Source: Diatrype stigma
Taxonomy: Eukaryota; Ascomycota; Sordariomycetes; Xylariales; Diatrypaceae
DNA length: 45,674 nt
NCBI GenBank assembly: GCA_022225965.2
Contig: JAKJXP020000178.1
Span: 1-45,674, forward strand
Reading direction: 5' to 3'
Both the position numbers and the translations under genes were made by a program. The stretch's first letter is position 1; each line of letters starts with the position of its first letter. This document shows positions 33,346 to 42,744 of this stretch, piece by piece. The notes beneath the pieces were generated by a model. It saw only the letters and a list, made by a program, of their open reading frames with translations, was not told where the DNA came from and searched no databases.

Positions 33346-34687
33346 ATGAAGCTGCCAGGGGTATTCCAGCCACCGGTGCTTCTGGCATCGGTGCTGGTGT
33401 TGTTAACGTTTAGCAGCGGTCCCCTCCTCGTTTCCGCCGAACACACCAGCAACTGGGCCGTCCTGGTCGGCACGTCGCGGTTCTGGTTCAACTATCGCCA
33501 CCTTGCCAATGTGCTGTCCATGTACCGCACCGTCAAGCGCTTGGGCATCCCGGACTCGCAGATCCTCCTCATGCTGCCCGACGACATGGCGTGCAACCCG
33601 CGCAACGCCTTCCCGGGCACTGTTTATAGTAACTCCGACCGCGCTGTCGACCTGTACGGTGACAACATCGAGGTCGACTACCGAGGCTACGAGGTCACTG
33701 TTGAGAACTTCATTCGCCTGCTCACCGACCGGGTCGGCGACGAGATGCCCCGCAGCAAGCGCCTGCTGACCGACGACCGCAGCAACATCTTTATCTACAT
33801 GACCGGCCACGGGGGCAACGAGTTCCTCAAGTTCCAGGATGCCGAAGAGATTGGCGCATTCGATCTAGCGGACGCCTTCGAGCAGATGTGGGAGAAGAGG
33901 AGGTAAGTACCATAATGGAGGACCCCGTGGATATCTGCCCACGAGGTGGATGAATGGACTGTGTCTACAAGCTCGACTAGGTGCTGCAAGCTGGGTAGCT
34001 AACTCTATTGCGCCATCATCCAGATACCACGAGATCCTCTTCATGATCGACACGTGCCAAGCGAACACCATGTACAGCAAGTTCTACTCTCCCAACATCA
34101 TCGCCACGGGCTCCTCGGAGCTGGACCAGTCCTCGTATTCCCACCACGCCGACAACGACGTCGGGGTAGCCGTCATAGACAGGTACACCTACTACAACCT
34201 CGAGTTCCTCGAGTCCGAGGTGAAAGACCTGAGCAGTAAGAAGACGGTCGGCGACTTGTTCGACAGCTACAGCTACGACAAGATCCACTCGGACGCCGGC
34301 GTCCGATATGACCTGTTCCCGGGCGGCGCGGACGCAGCGCGCAGCCGGCTGCTGACCGATTTCTTCGGCAACATACAGAATGTGGAGGTGGACGGATCTA
34401 AGAACGCGACGATCGACGAGGATATCCTGGCGCTGAGCAGGACGATCGCAACCCTGAGCAGACTGGCCGAGGAAGAGGAGGCGGCAGCCAAGAATAATGC
34501 TACAGCCGACCCGAAAGGTTCCAAAGAGGCCAGGTCAAGGCAGGGCCAGACCAAGAAGCAAATGCATGTTGCGAAACCGCTGACGGATGACAACTGGTGG
34601 GTGAAGAAGCTCGTGGGCGCCGGTGCAGTAGCTGGTTGTACAGCGTTGTGGGCTCTCGGGTCGTATTTGGAGGCAGCAAAGAAATGA
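33346..34687 (+). CDS. gpi8: GPI-anchor transamidase catalytic subunit (GPI8/PIG-K)
   Basis: Exons 33346..33902 and 34024..34687 (intron 121 nt, GTAAGT...CAG, branch GCTAAC, phase 2) give 406 residues. It is the cysteine protease (family C13) of the ER transamidase that cleaves the C-terminal signal of precursor proteins and attaches the GPI anchor. Residues 1-31 are a signal peptide. [18 protein letters not shown] starts the caspase-like fold. The catalytic dyad is His155 in IYMTGHGG and Cys197 in MIDTCQA, the 42-residue spacing found in yeast. [13 protein letters not shown] follows. After a hydrophilic, charged linker (about 315-370) the C-terminus has a membrane segment ([20 protein letters not shown]). 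The ATG is the only one that gives a clean signal peptide. Confidence 0.96.
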
Positions 34688-35394
34688 GGCCCTGGATTAT
34701 AGACTTTGAGATTCTTGAGTATATATAATTAATTGGTTGGTGGGAGTGGGATTCCACAGTATACGTACATCAAACCTGGCCCGGATTGATGCTACGGGAT
34801 TTCAACCTTCAAGTCAGCTAAAAGGGGTAGGCTACAAAGTGAAGAGGCCGACCGACGCGCTACAAATATGTGGTTAGGCTTTTGGTGCAGTACTGTAGGT
34901 GCCTACATAGTGCCTGTATGTGCTTGCTTTAGTTAACTATTAGCGGGCTGTAAGTAGTAGGTACGTAACCATCAAACCTCGAAAATCGTTTCACCCTGTA
35001 GAACTATCACATGTGCCCAGGCCTGCATGTGCCCAGCGACTCTCATGAATACATCTTCTAACTAGGCCTCGTCGCAAACTCCGGCAAAAGGGCTGTGAAT
35101 AGAAGGAAATATTTACCTTTATAAGAAAATAAAATAAAGGATTCCAAGTTTGACCGTTCGCTTCGTTTTATTTCAATTTTGCGGGCATTTACGTGGTGTT
35201 AGTCTCATCATGTTCCCTCTCACTTCCACCAAGGCCATCTCATATTACCCACCCCATTCAGACATAACTTGTCCTTAACCGAAGCAACGGAATCCAACAC
35301 CGGCTTGATTTCTATTTGCTCAATATTAGACAATATACACAACGGTTCTTCAGGCTTGGAGCTCGGAACTTGGGAGCCCGAGACCCTCAGCACC
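34688..35394. other. Intergenic region between GPI8 and TFIIIC90
   Basis: No supportable gene. 34775-34787 is a 13-bp exact match to the LTR start segment (CCTGGCCCGGATT). The frame of the next gene is open back to 35269 but has no ATG there. Confidence 0.45.
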
Positions 35395-37976
35395 ATGCCG
35401 GCGGCCGATAATCCTGGAAAGATTCCTCCGCTGGAACCCATCACCTTGTCAACAGTTGCTCTCACCACGCATAGCATCGCCTGGTCGCCCGATGCGGAAC
35501 TGGCCATCGGATGCGAAGACTCCGTATACATCTATCTCCCGGAATTTACTTCTCCCACCACCAGCCTAGACACTGCCGCCCGGCCGCCCAACTATGAGCA
35601 GACGCCCCAGTACAACGAGATCACCCTCCGGTTCCCCACCGTCGAGCTGAGGCGGCCGGAGCTGAACCAACCCCTGTTCGAGGCCGTCGGCCAGGAGTTT
35701 CCGCGGCCCTTCTCGGACGAGCAGCATGGCCACCCGAACCTGGGATCGGCATTGGCCACCATCACTGGCATGGGCGGTTCATTGAACCACGTCGCGGCCC
35801 TGGAATGGTCGCCCGGCGGCTTGGGCCGCATGAGGCGCCCCGTCCTCGCCGTCCTGACGAGCGGCGGCTTCGTCACCATCTACTGCGAGGGCGCGTCCGA
35901 CGGCATGGGCTCCTTCAAGGTCCGAGGGAGGAACACGCGAGCGCTGCGGTCCTGGGTCGTCCCGTGGGCCGTCGGCGGCGAGCTGCGCATCCCTGCAGCA
36001 GCAGCAGCAGCGTCAGCAGCGTCTGCGAGGGATCTCGTCGATCGTCGTGATCACGTCACGGCGTTCGCTTGGGCCAATGATGCGACGGATGCGGTTGTCG
36101 CTGGAGGAGGTGGGGAGGGGGCTCTTCTCGCGTATGCCAATGATGCGCATGAGGTTGTCATCCTCTCCGTCCAGGCAAGACACAAAGCAGACGCCGAGCC
36201 GGGCGATGCTGGCGAGTGGCGGGTGGAGGAGATTGACAGGTTTGTGGCTCAAGGGCCGCATACTGTTCAGGATGTATGTTATCCAGACAACGAGCTTCCC
36301 CCCACCCCCCCCCTTTCTTTCTCCTTTTCTCCTTTTTTTTCTCTTCTAACTCTTCACTGACATCATGTGATTGCCTGCTAGCCAACAGACCCCGACTACT
36401 CTCCCAGTGGGTCGTCGTTCTCCCTGAGCTGGAGTCCTTGGTTGAAGAAGAGCGGTTCGAGATCTGCCTTCATCTCGTATGTCGCTAAGAATTACGTCGG
36501 ATTTCGACAAGTCACGCTCAGGACCCCCTGGGTGCATATGGAGACGCCCGAGATCCAGGTTACCCCTTACGACTCAGACGGCATATGTTTATTCTTGGGG
36601 GCGGATGCCTTTGTCAGATGGGAGGATTTGGTTTGTCTCAACCACCAAGCCCCCGACGTTTTTTATTTCTTGGATTATAGACTAAATGTGCCCTTAGATT
36701 TGGACTATTGATAACGAAAAGGTCTGTCGTGGTCTAATTGCCACGCCGGCTCGCGTACATGCATTCCACCTACCCTTCGATGCGCCCAAGTTCCGCTCTC
36801 GCAAAGACGAGCACTCGATATACGATTGCAACACAATCTATCCCAACCCCGATGAAACCGACCAGATCTCAAACCCAATCACTGGTAAGTATAGTTTGAC
36901 CTTTATTACCTACATATTTCAACCCCCTCTGATCTCAACAAGGACTCGTGGTTCACCCCCCATCACTCTCCCAAACCACCTCCACCCCGGCCTTTACGCT
37001 TGTTCGGCTGTCTGCTACGAACGACAACGACAACTGGTACCAGACCAACCAGCCCCTACCGCCCAACCCCGAGACCCGCCAGGAGCGGGAGCCGCGCTGG
37101 GCGACTGAGATCGAGCAATCGATACAGCACCAGCTCCCCCGGTCCATGGCCTACCAGATGGTGTACAACCCCGAAAACGCCGAATACGAGGACGAGGAGA
37201 TGGAAGACGGCTCTGACTATGGCTCGGATGGGGATCTTGGCGGCGATAGTAGGGGCAACGATGGCGATGGCGACATAGCAGGGATGCGCGGCCTCGACAC
37301 GTCCGACCAGGTCTACACCACGCGGGTCCGCATCTGGGGCCTCGCCGCCAGCCCGGGCAAGGGCGTGACCGCCGTTTTTGTCAGCCCCCAAAGCACGCTG
37401 AAACCCGATCGGATCACGTTTGGCGGTATGAAGTTCAAGGTCTTGTTCGGCCAGCACCACAGAGGCAGAACTGAGAATAGTGACGACAACGATGCACCTA
37501 TTCCTACCCTGGAGAGATTGAGCACCGAGGCCCGGGTGTGGGAGTGGATGTACGGCGGCGGCCTTCCTGTGCCTGGCATTGTCCAGGCTAGAAGTGGTAG
37601 CAGTGGCGGCGATGACACACCTTTGAAGCGGAAGTTGGCCAAAGTCGTATCGTCGATGCTCTGTCCCTTCTGCGAGACGGCGATCAAGCCCAACAATGTT
37701 GGCGGAAAGAAGAAAGCATCGGCATCGGCATCGGAATCGGTGTTGACGTCCTCGGCATGTGCGAACGGTCACGTCTTCGAAACTTGCGCCGCTACGGGTG
37801 TCCCGATCGTCGCGCCGGGCGTCTCCAACACGTGTGCCGTCTGCGGGTCCAAATGTCTAAAGCCGGGAGAACTGCTTGCCATCGCACGGACCTTGGGCAT
37901 CGAAAATATCCAGAATATCATCGATGGAATCTCTCATGAGCTATGCGGAGGCTGCGGGGGAAAGTTCATCAATTAG
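35395..37976 (+). CDS. Transcription factor IIIC 90-kDa (delta) subunit
   Basis: Exons 35395..36273, 36382..36630, 36698..36884 and 36943..37976 give 782 residues. TFIIIC binds internal promoters of tRNA genes for RNA polymerase III, and this subunit helps bridge to TFIIIB. The N-terminal half is a WD-like propeller: HSIAWSPDAELAIGCEDSVYIYLP opens it, followed by VAALEWSPGGLG, PVLAVLTSGGFVTIY and SGSSFSLSWSPWLKKSG. Exon 3 gives IWTIDNEKVCRGLIATPARV. The C-terminal putative zinc-finger domain has LCPFCETAI, CANGHVFETCAATG, CAVCGSKC and ELCGGCGGKF. Introns are 108, 67, 58 nt with GT...AG ends. Start 35395 (CACCATGCC context) is the first ATG; the frame is open upstream only from a TTG. An acidic linker (GDLGGDSRGNDGDGD) and an alanine run (about 203-215) are low-complexity insertions. 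Confidence 0.9.
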
Positions 37977-38332
37977 ATCCGACCGAAGTACACTCGGCTC
38001 AAACTATAACGAGTACATAAGCAGGCAGCCTGTTGCGAAACCATGTCTTGCTGCCTCTAGACACATGGTGTTGATGCGAATAGAGAATGTCGTTGGACTC
38101 AATGCAGGAAAGAAATAATAGAGGGGACTTGCAGGTCGTCCTATTCGTACCTCGGGGCGACTTCTCCAGTTCTCAACTATGCCATGTGTGCTCTTCGGTA
38201 AAGTCAAGACCTGCCCTTCCGTGCTTCCGTGCCCGATTGGAAATATTCGTTATTCGCACTGGCCAAGAAGGAAACATCGAAGGCACCTAAGTTCTTATCA
38301 TTTCTACGCCTTGTAAATATATGTATTCAATG
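37977..38332. other. Short convergent intergenic region
   Basis: 3' flanks of TFIIIC90 and of the minus-strand membrane-protein gene; nothing else seen. Confidence 0.4.
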
Positions 38333-39178
38333 TCAGTGAGTTCTGAGATGAGGGCGAATGTGTGCCCTCGGGGGTTCGGTATTCCGAGCAGTACTGGCGA
38401 ATTCATAGTCGTCTGGGTCTGTGATATCCGTAACACTGCTGGCGGGGGACGAAATCGAGTGATATCTTGGTGGCCTGTCTTGAAGCTCCATGTAGTCCCA
38501 TCTTGCCATTTCGAAATCACCTTGTTCATTTGCCATGGAATGTCGATACGGGGGCGGAGCCAAATCGAATGACAAGTCGTTCTCATCGAGGACCTGGTTT
38601 GCGCTGCGACCGCGACGCCTTCTTCCTCTCGATACCGCGTGTGTTACAGGCAACACCGGAGACCAGTACGAGGCTATTCGAAACAGCAATGATGAGCAGG
38701 GACACGGCCACGGCCACGACATCAGCCAAACCCGATTCCAGAGCCACGAGACCACGCAGATCGGAAACATGAGGAAGGCCACGACCCACCACGCCAGCAC
38801 CAGGATGTAGAACGCCGGGATACACTTCTCCCGGACGGGTCGGAACAGCCGGCCGAGCTCCAGCTTGCAGGTCTTGTCGCTGACCACCAGCACCCACGGG
38901 ATGAATATCATCAGGCCGATGCCCACGAAGAGGTTCCGGCGGTGCAAATCGGGATTTGTCGCTACTGTGGCGACGGCGTTCGAAGAGTAGTAGTCTGCAT
39001 ACTCCTGCTCGGGGAGAAGATACGCAGGTTCACCGTTCGCGGCTAAGGGATGGCCTGATGATGAAGGGGGCTCATAAAGGGTAAAGGGTGACTCTGGGGT
39101 GGCAGTAGGAACAGTTTCCGCCGATGTGATCATAAATGATCCAAGTAGAGTAGTGGCGATTGTGTGTCGCGGTGCCAT
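38333..39178 (-). CDS. Two-TM membrane protein with signal peptide and two PPxY motifs
   Basis: Intronless ORF of 281 residues; no named family recognised. Residues 1-21 look like a signal peptide or first anchor (TIATTLLGSFMITSA). A Pro/Ser/Tyr-rich region follows, then membrane segment LFVGIGLMIFIPWVLVV (about 83-99), a short polar loop with RLFRPVREK, and a second longer hydrophobic stretch IPAFYILVLAWWVVAFLMFPICVV. The tail is Arg-rich near the membrane (SRGRRRRGRS), then acidic, with two PY motifs: APPPYRH (about 211-217) and RPPRYHS (about 236-242). PPxY motifs bind WW domains of Rsp5/Nedd4-type ubiquitin ligases, so a role as a membrane adaptor is possible. This is inference from motifs only. 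Confidence 0.7.
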   Translation of the reverse strand: MAPRHTIATTLLGSFMITSAETVPTATPESPFTLYEPPSSSGHPLAANGEPAYLLPEQEYADYYSSNAVATVATNPDLHRRNLFVGIGLMIFIPWVLVVSDKTCKLELGRLFRPVREKCIPAFYILVLAWWVVAFLMFPICVVSWLWNRVWLMSWPWPCPCSSLLFRIASYWSPVLPVTHAVSRGRRRRGRSANQVLDENDLSFDLAPPPYRHSMANEQGDFEMARWDYMELQDRPPRYHSISSPASSVTDITDPDDYEFASTARNTEPPRAHIRPHLRTH

Positions 39179-39642
39179 TTTGAACCTATGTATGATGTAG
39201 GGGTCTGTTTTATGGTCTTCTTAAACGCAATTCTTTGTCAAGAGGAAGATTTCGATTCTCAGCAGTGGTTACAAGAGAGTATCGCTGGCAAGAAATGAAG
39301 ATGGATACGAGGGGATGCGTAGGAGGCGTCGTTGAATTAAAGTATGTATTACCTTTGTCCCCCCGCCACGTTGCAAATATCCCTCTCTGCCATCACGTTA
39401 CTTTCCGAGGATTAAGTTTCAGTTGAAGGTTTGTACATGGACGGCCGAACGAAGTAAGTTCGTCCCTCAAACGTTCATGAACATAGAGTTTGCTGTTTTT
39501 CCAAAATGACACTTGCCCCCCCCCCCAAGAAAAATGCGCGATCTACTACCACGAAATGCCATCACCAGCCTTTTCCTATATATCTGAGTCTCGGGATAGT
39601 CCATAGGTGGATATGGGCGAAGGATTCTTGCTGCACCTGCTA
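39179..39642. other. Intergenic region between the two membrane-protein genes
   Basis: Promoter of the PPxY gene and 3' end of the next gene. A run of ten C occurs at 39519-39528. No ORF with motifs. Confidence 0.4.
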
Positions 39643-40380
39643 CTATGATGATACCGGTGGAGGTGTTGCCTCGGTCGATGGAGCTGGCGCTGGCTCTGGT
39701 TCTAGCATTGCTCTGACATTCCTCGCCGTGCCACCACGTGCATAGTCGACAGTGGCTGCTTTGAAGCGGAGATAAGGGCACCAGAGCGTGTGCCTCGAGA
39801 ACAAGCTGTCGACAGCGGCCTTATGGCTCCTTGCACCACTGCCGCAAGGGACATTCCGGACAATCCTCCAGATCAGCGCAGCAGGGCCCATGAACAAGTA
39901 GGTGAAGCTCACCAGAGGCGTATGGACCATTTCGAAGACGATCCAGAGTGGAAGCTCGAGCCAGCGCCGCCAGCCGCCTCTGTTGGATGTTTCCTTCATA
40001 AGGGATATCCCAAGCGCAATGAAGAGATCGAGCGCCAGCACCAGCCATCCGAGGATTATGGTGTAGAGAGGGAGCGACGATGTAGGGGAAGGAGTAGCAG
40101 TTGTCTGAGGACTACCGTCATCTGTATCAAAGATAGCATCTCCTATTTCAGTAAGACTGATTACAGGATGGGAGGGGTTAACATCAAGATCATCATGGGG
40201 GGCGAAGTGGTAGGTAAGGGCATCGTCAACGTTGTTCTCGTTATTTCCGTCATCGGCTTTGCCTCCTTTTTCATCTCGGCGGGTGATACAGTCCGTTATG
40301 GAAACATGTTGCGCCGAACCGTCGAACCCCTTATATGACCAGGCCACCTCGTTCAGTCCTAGAGACACTGTTGGTGCCAT
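39643..40380 (-). CDS. Hypothetical two-TM membrane protein
   Basis: Intronless ORF of 245 residues, unrecognised. A hydrophilic N-terminal half (Asp/Asn/Thr-rich, residues 1-102) is followed by a strong membrane segment LPLYTIILGWLVLALDLFIALGISL, a short loop KETSNRGGWRRW, and a second hydrophobic region LELPLWIVFEMVHTPLVSFTYLFMGPAALIWRIV. The C-terminus is basic with Cys residues, then Pro/Ala/Glu-rich. It sits 465 bp downstream-to-upstream from the PPxY protein on the same strand, and both have two membrane segments near the middle. There is no sequence similarity that I can see beyond this layout. Codon use and clean boundaries favour a real gene. Confidence 0.6.
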   Translation of the reverse strand: MAPTVSLGLNEVAWSYKGFDGSAQHVSITDCITRRDEKGGKADDGNNENNVDDALTYHFAPHDDLDVNPSHPVISLTEIGDAIFDTDDGSPQTTATPSPTSSLPLYTIILGWLVLALDLFIALGISLMKETSNRGGWRRWLELPLWIVFEMVHTPLVSFTYLFMGPAALIWRIVRNVPCGSGARSHKAAVDSLFSRHTLWCPYLRFKAATVDYARGGTARNVRAMLEPEPAPAPSTEATPPPVSS

Positions 40381-40879
40381 AGTACGCAGACGGAGAACGA
40401 TCTTGTGTGTTTGGGTAAGCCTCTTCCTGGTATTAGTAGGTCAGTAAGGCTGGCCGATAGGCCATGGGGATAACTTGATGGTTACGCGTGCTTTGTTGTC
40501 AGGATAACAGACCTCCGATGTTTTGTGTTCTTTTTGGGGCTAGTCTATGGTGCGCGAGCTCCAAGAACCAAGTGTCTCGTGATGGTGGTAGGAAAGGAGT
40601 TGAAGGCTGATAGATTAAGTTCTGGGGAAGTAGAAAGCTTTAAAGGAAGAGCAGAATTCGAATATATATGAAATTCACCGCTTAGGTCCAGGTCTACTCA
40701 TCAAGATTGTCCAGTCAAGAAGGCACTTCATTTTGCCTGTTCGCTGAATTTCCTGTGTCTCTGATTCATGGTGAAGCTATCTCAATCTTCAGTCATCTAT
40801 TGAGTGCGCACATGATCTCGATACTTGACTAAGCCCCAGCAATCACAACTCATGGGCCCTCATGCTGCTCTCGAGAAGC
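40381..40879. other. Intergenic region
   Basis: Upstream flank of the membrane-protein gene; nothing recognisable. Confidence 0.4.
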
Positions 40880-41725
40880 TCACGAACACAAGCCCATGGA
40901 CTCGAAAGAGGCCACCAACGTATCCTGCTGGGAACCAGTAAGGCGAGACCGCGAGGTCGCAGCCGCACCCGTTCCACTGCGACAACACAGTCTATGTGAC
41001 CGCCGCATCGAAGCACCACCCTTACGCCGAAATGGCGGTGCTAATATCCTGCCGACTGCCCTGTCCCCCTTTCTCTTGCTGATCGCTCTTCCTTCGGGCT
41101 CGACCGCATCGCACTGAGTCCTCCGGTGTAAGGCTATTGGGGGCATTCCGTGGTTCTCCCAAATATGTATATTTCTAGTATGTTGCTCCTCCACCCCGGG
41201 AATCATTTCCCTACCGATTTGGTTATTCATATTTATTGTCTCGCTGTGGGGTGACAGGAGTGGGTTTGTGTTCGGGCTCCAGGGGCCATAAGTCTGCGTG
41301 TTGGCGGTACTACAGTTGAGAGCTTCCTTTTGGTGGATAGCTTCGTCGAGCAGAAGGTGTATAAGACCATCATTGCTGTCGTACCGGCCGGGGCGATGGC
41401 AGTTGCGGCGGCGATGTAAAAAGACAACCCGGGAGTGTGTGTGGTGATGGAACGGGACTTTCCTCCTCTTTATGCTTGTCCTTCTAGTTGACACCACGGA
41501 AAAGGGCTGTTTCATGCGAACGGACATCGGCACAGGGAGAGGCTTGAGTCTTGCTGAAGAGCGCTCGGAATACATCATGTGCTGTGGTTCTTCGCTTCCT
41601 AGTGTTGCTGGTGCAAATTTCGGTGCGCCACATATCATCTGTCGTCTCAGCCGTTGGGGAGGGAGGTATTCATGTCGAGGCGAGCAGTAATCTGGCGTGG
41701 GCGTCTTTTCAATCCTTGTAGCCAC
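40880..41725 (-). CDS. Doubtful ORF, 281 codons
   Basis: An uninterrupted frame rich in Arg, His, Ser and Pro, without membrane segments, repeats or known motifs. Its composition looks like a non-coding frame rather than a folded protein, and other frames here are also partly open. Its length is the only support. It could instead be a decayed gene. Confidence 0.22.
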   Translation of the reverse strand: MATRIEKTPTPDYCSPRHEYLPPQRLRRQMICGAPKFAPATLGSEEPQHMMYSERSSARLKPLPVPMSVRMKQPFSVVSTRRTSIKRRKVPFHHHTHSRVVFLHRRRNCHRPGRYDSNDGLIHLLLDEAIHQKEALNCSTANTQTYGPWSPNTNPLLSPHSETINMNNQIGREMIPGVEEQHTRNIHIWENHGMPPIALHRRTQCDAVEPEGRAISKRKGDRAVGRILAPPFRRKGGASMRRSHRLCCRSGTGAAATSRSRLTGSQQDTLVASFESMGLCS

Positions 41726-42744
41726 TTAGTTGTACTCACTGGAGAGAGGTTGACAACTGCGATATGGGGGAATTGCTAGTGCATTCTCGAACCAAATTCA
41801 GTGGTAGGTGGTGGCAACAGTGGTGGCAGTAGTGGTATTCGGGCTTTGATTGTTCTTCAGGCAAGAACTCAAGGGTGCTTGAAATCCATTATGGTCGACC
41901 TAACAAAGACTGTACTTCATCCATATCCACAGGCTTCTTTCAAGGTGCTGCAGGTATGAATGCGGGCGATAATGGATACGTAACTGGAGAGAACCCTGGA
42001 AAGAAGGTTGTATGTAATATTCGGATGAACTGTAATTACATTCGATACAAAGTCAATATTCAGACCAAACCTGCTCTAGCATCAATAGGTTTCGTATATG
42101 TTAAGGACGAAGCTACCATGATGCTCTTGTCAGTTGACTCGCACTTGTTCTTGTAAGTTACTCACGCCAAGATAGGCGCTAAGTCAGGGGCACAAAGATA
42201 AAGGAAATCGTGATTCTCATCAGCTCATTAATGACCTAACTACCTAATGCCTAACTATCTACTAGTAGGTGACTACTAAGTAGAGGAATATCAAGTAGAG
42301 GATAATCATCAAGCATGCCTCATGAATCTAGTTGCCTAGGAAATGTCTACTGGGTTTGAACGCCCTCTAGCGAACTAGGGGGTGCTCCTACGCCGACCAT
42401 GCGTACCTAGTGTATGAAGCTACGTATCGATGACCACGCAAGCTACGAGTGTGGCTTTACAAGAGAGGGCTTACTGGGCTATTGCATCATCAGATGACGG
42501 AGAGCAGGCAGAGGTCGTGGGTGAATGGATGTAGCCGAGTCTGAGATCCCTTCGCAGGTTACTTCAAGCCTTTGGCATGCCAATCAGTCAGTCAAATGAT
42601 TCAAAGCTCATCAAAGATTGACTGGCACTTACCATCAATCAAGAGCTGTGCAGGATTGTGCCTTGTATGAAGAGTTTAGTTGGTGAGACAGTTGCGTCAC
42701 TCTCGATCATCTTTTGCTCCTGCCGTCAAAGGAGTGCTCCGTGC
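41726..42744. other. Intergenic region beyond the TBP 3' end
   Basis: A 93-codon plus-strand ORF (41875-42156) without motifs is the only sizeable frame. Short direct repeats occur around 42235-42300 (CTAACTACCTAATGCCTAACT; AAGTAGAGGA twice). No gene supported. Confidence 0.4.

Noticed and set aside
41875..42156. 93-codon plus-strand ORF
   Set aside because: No recognisable features and no supporting context.
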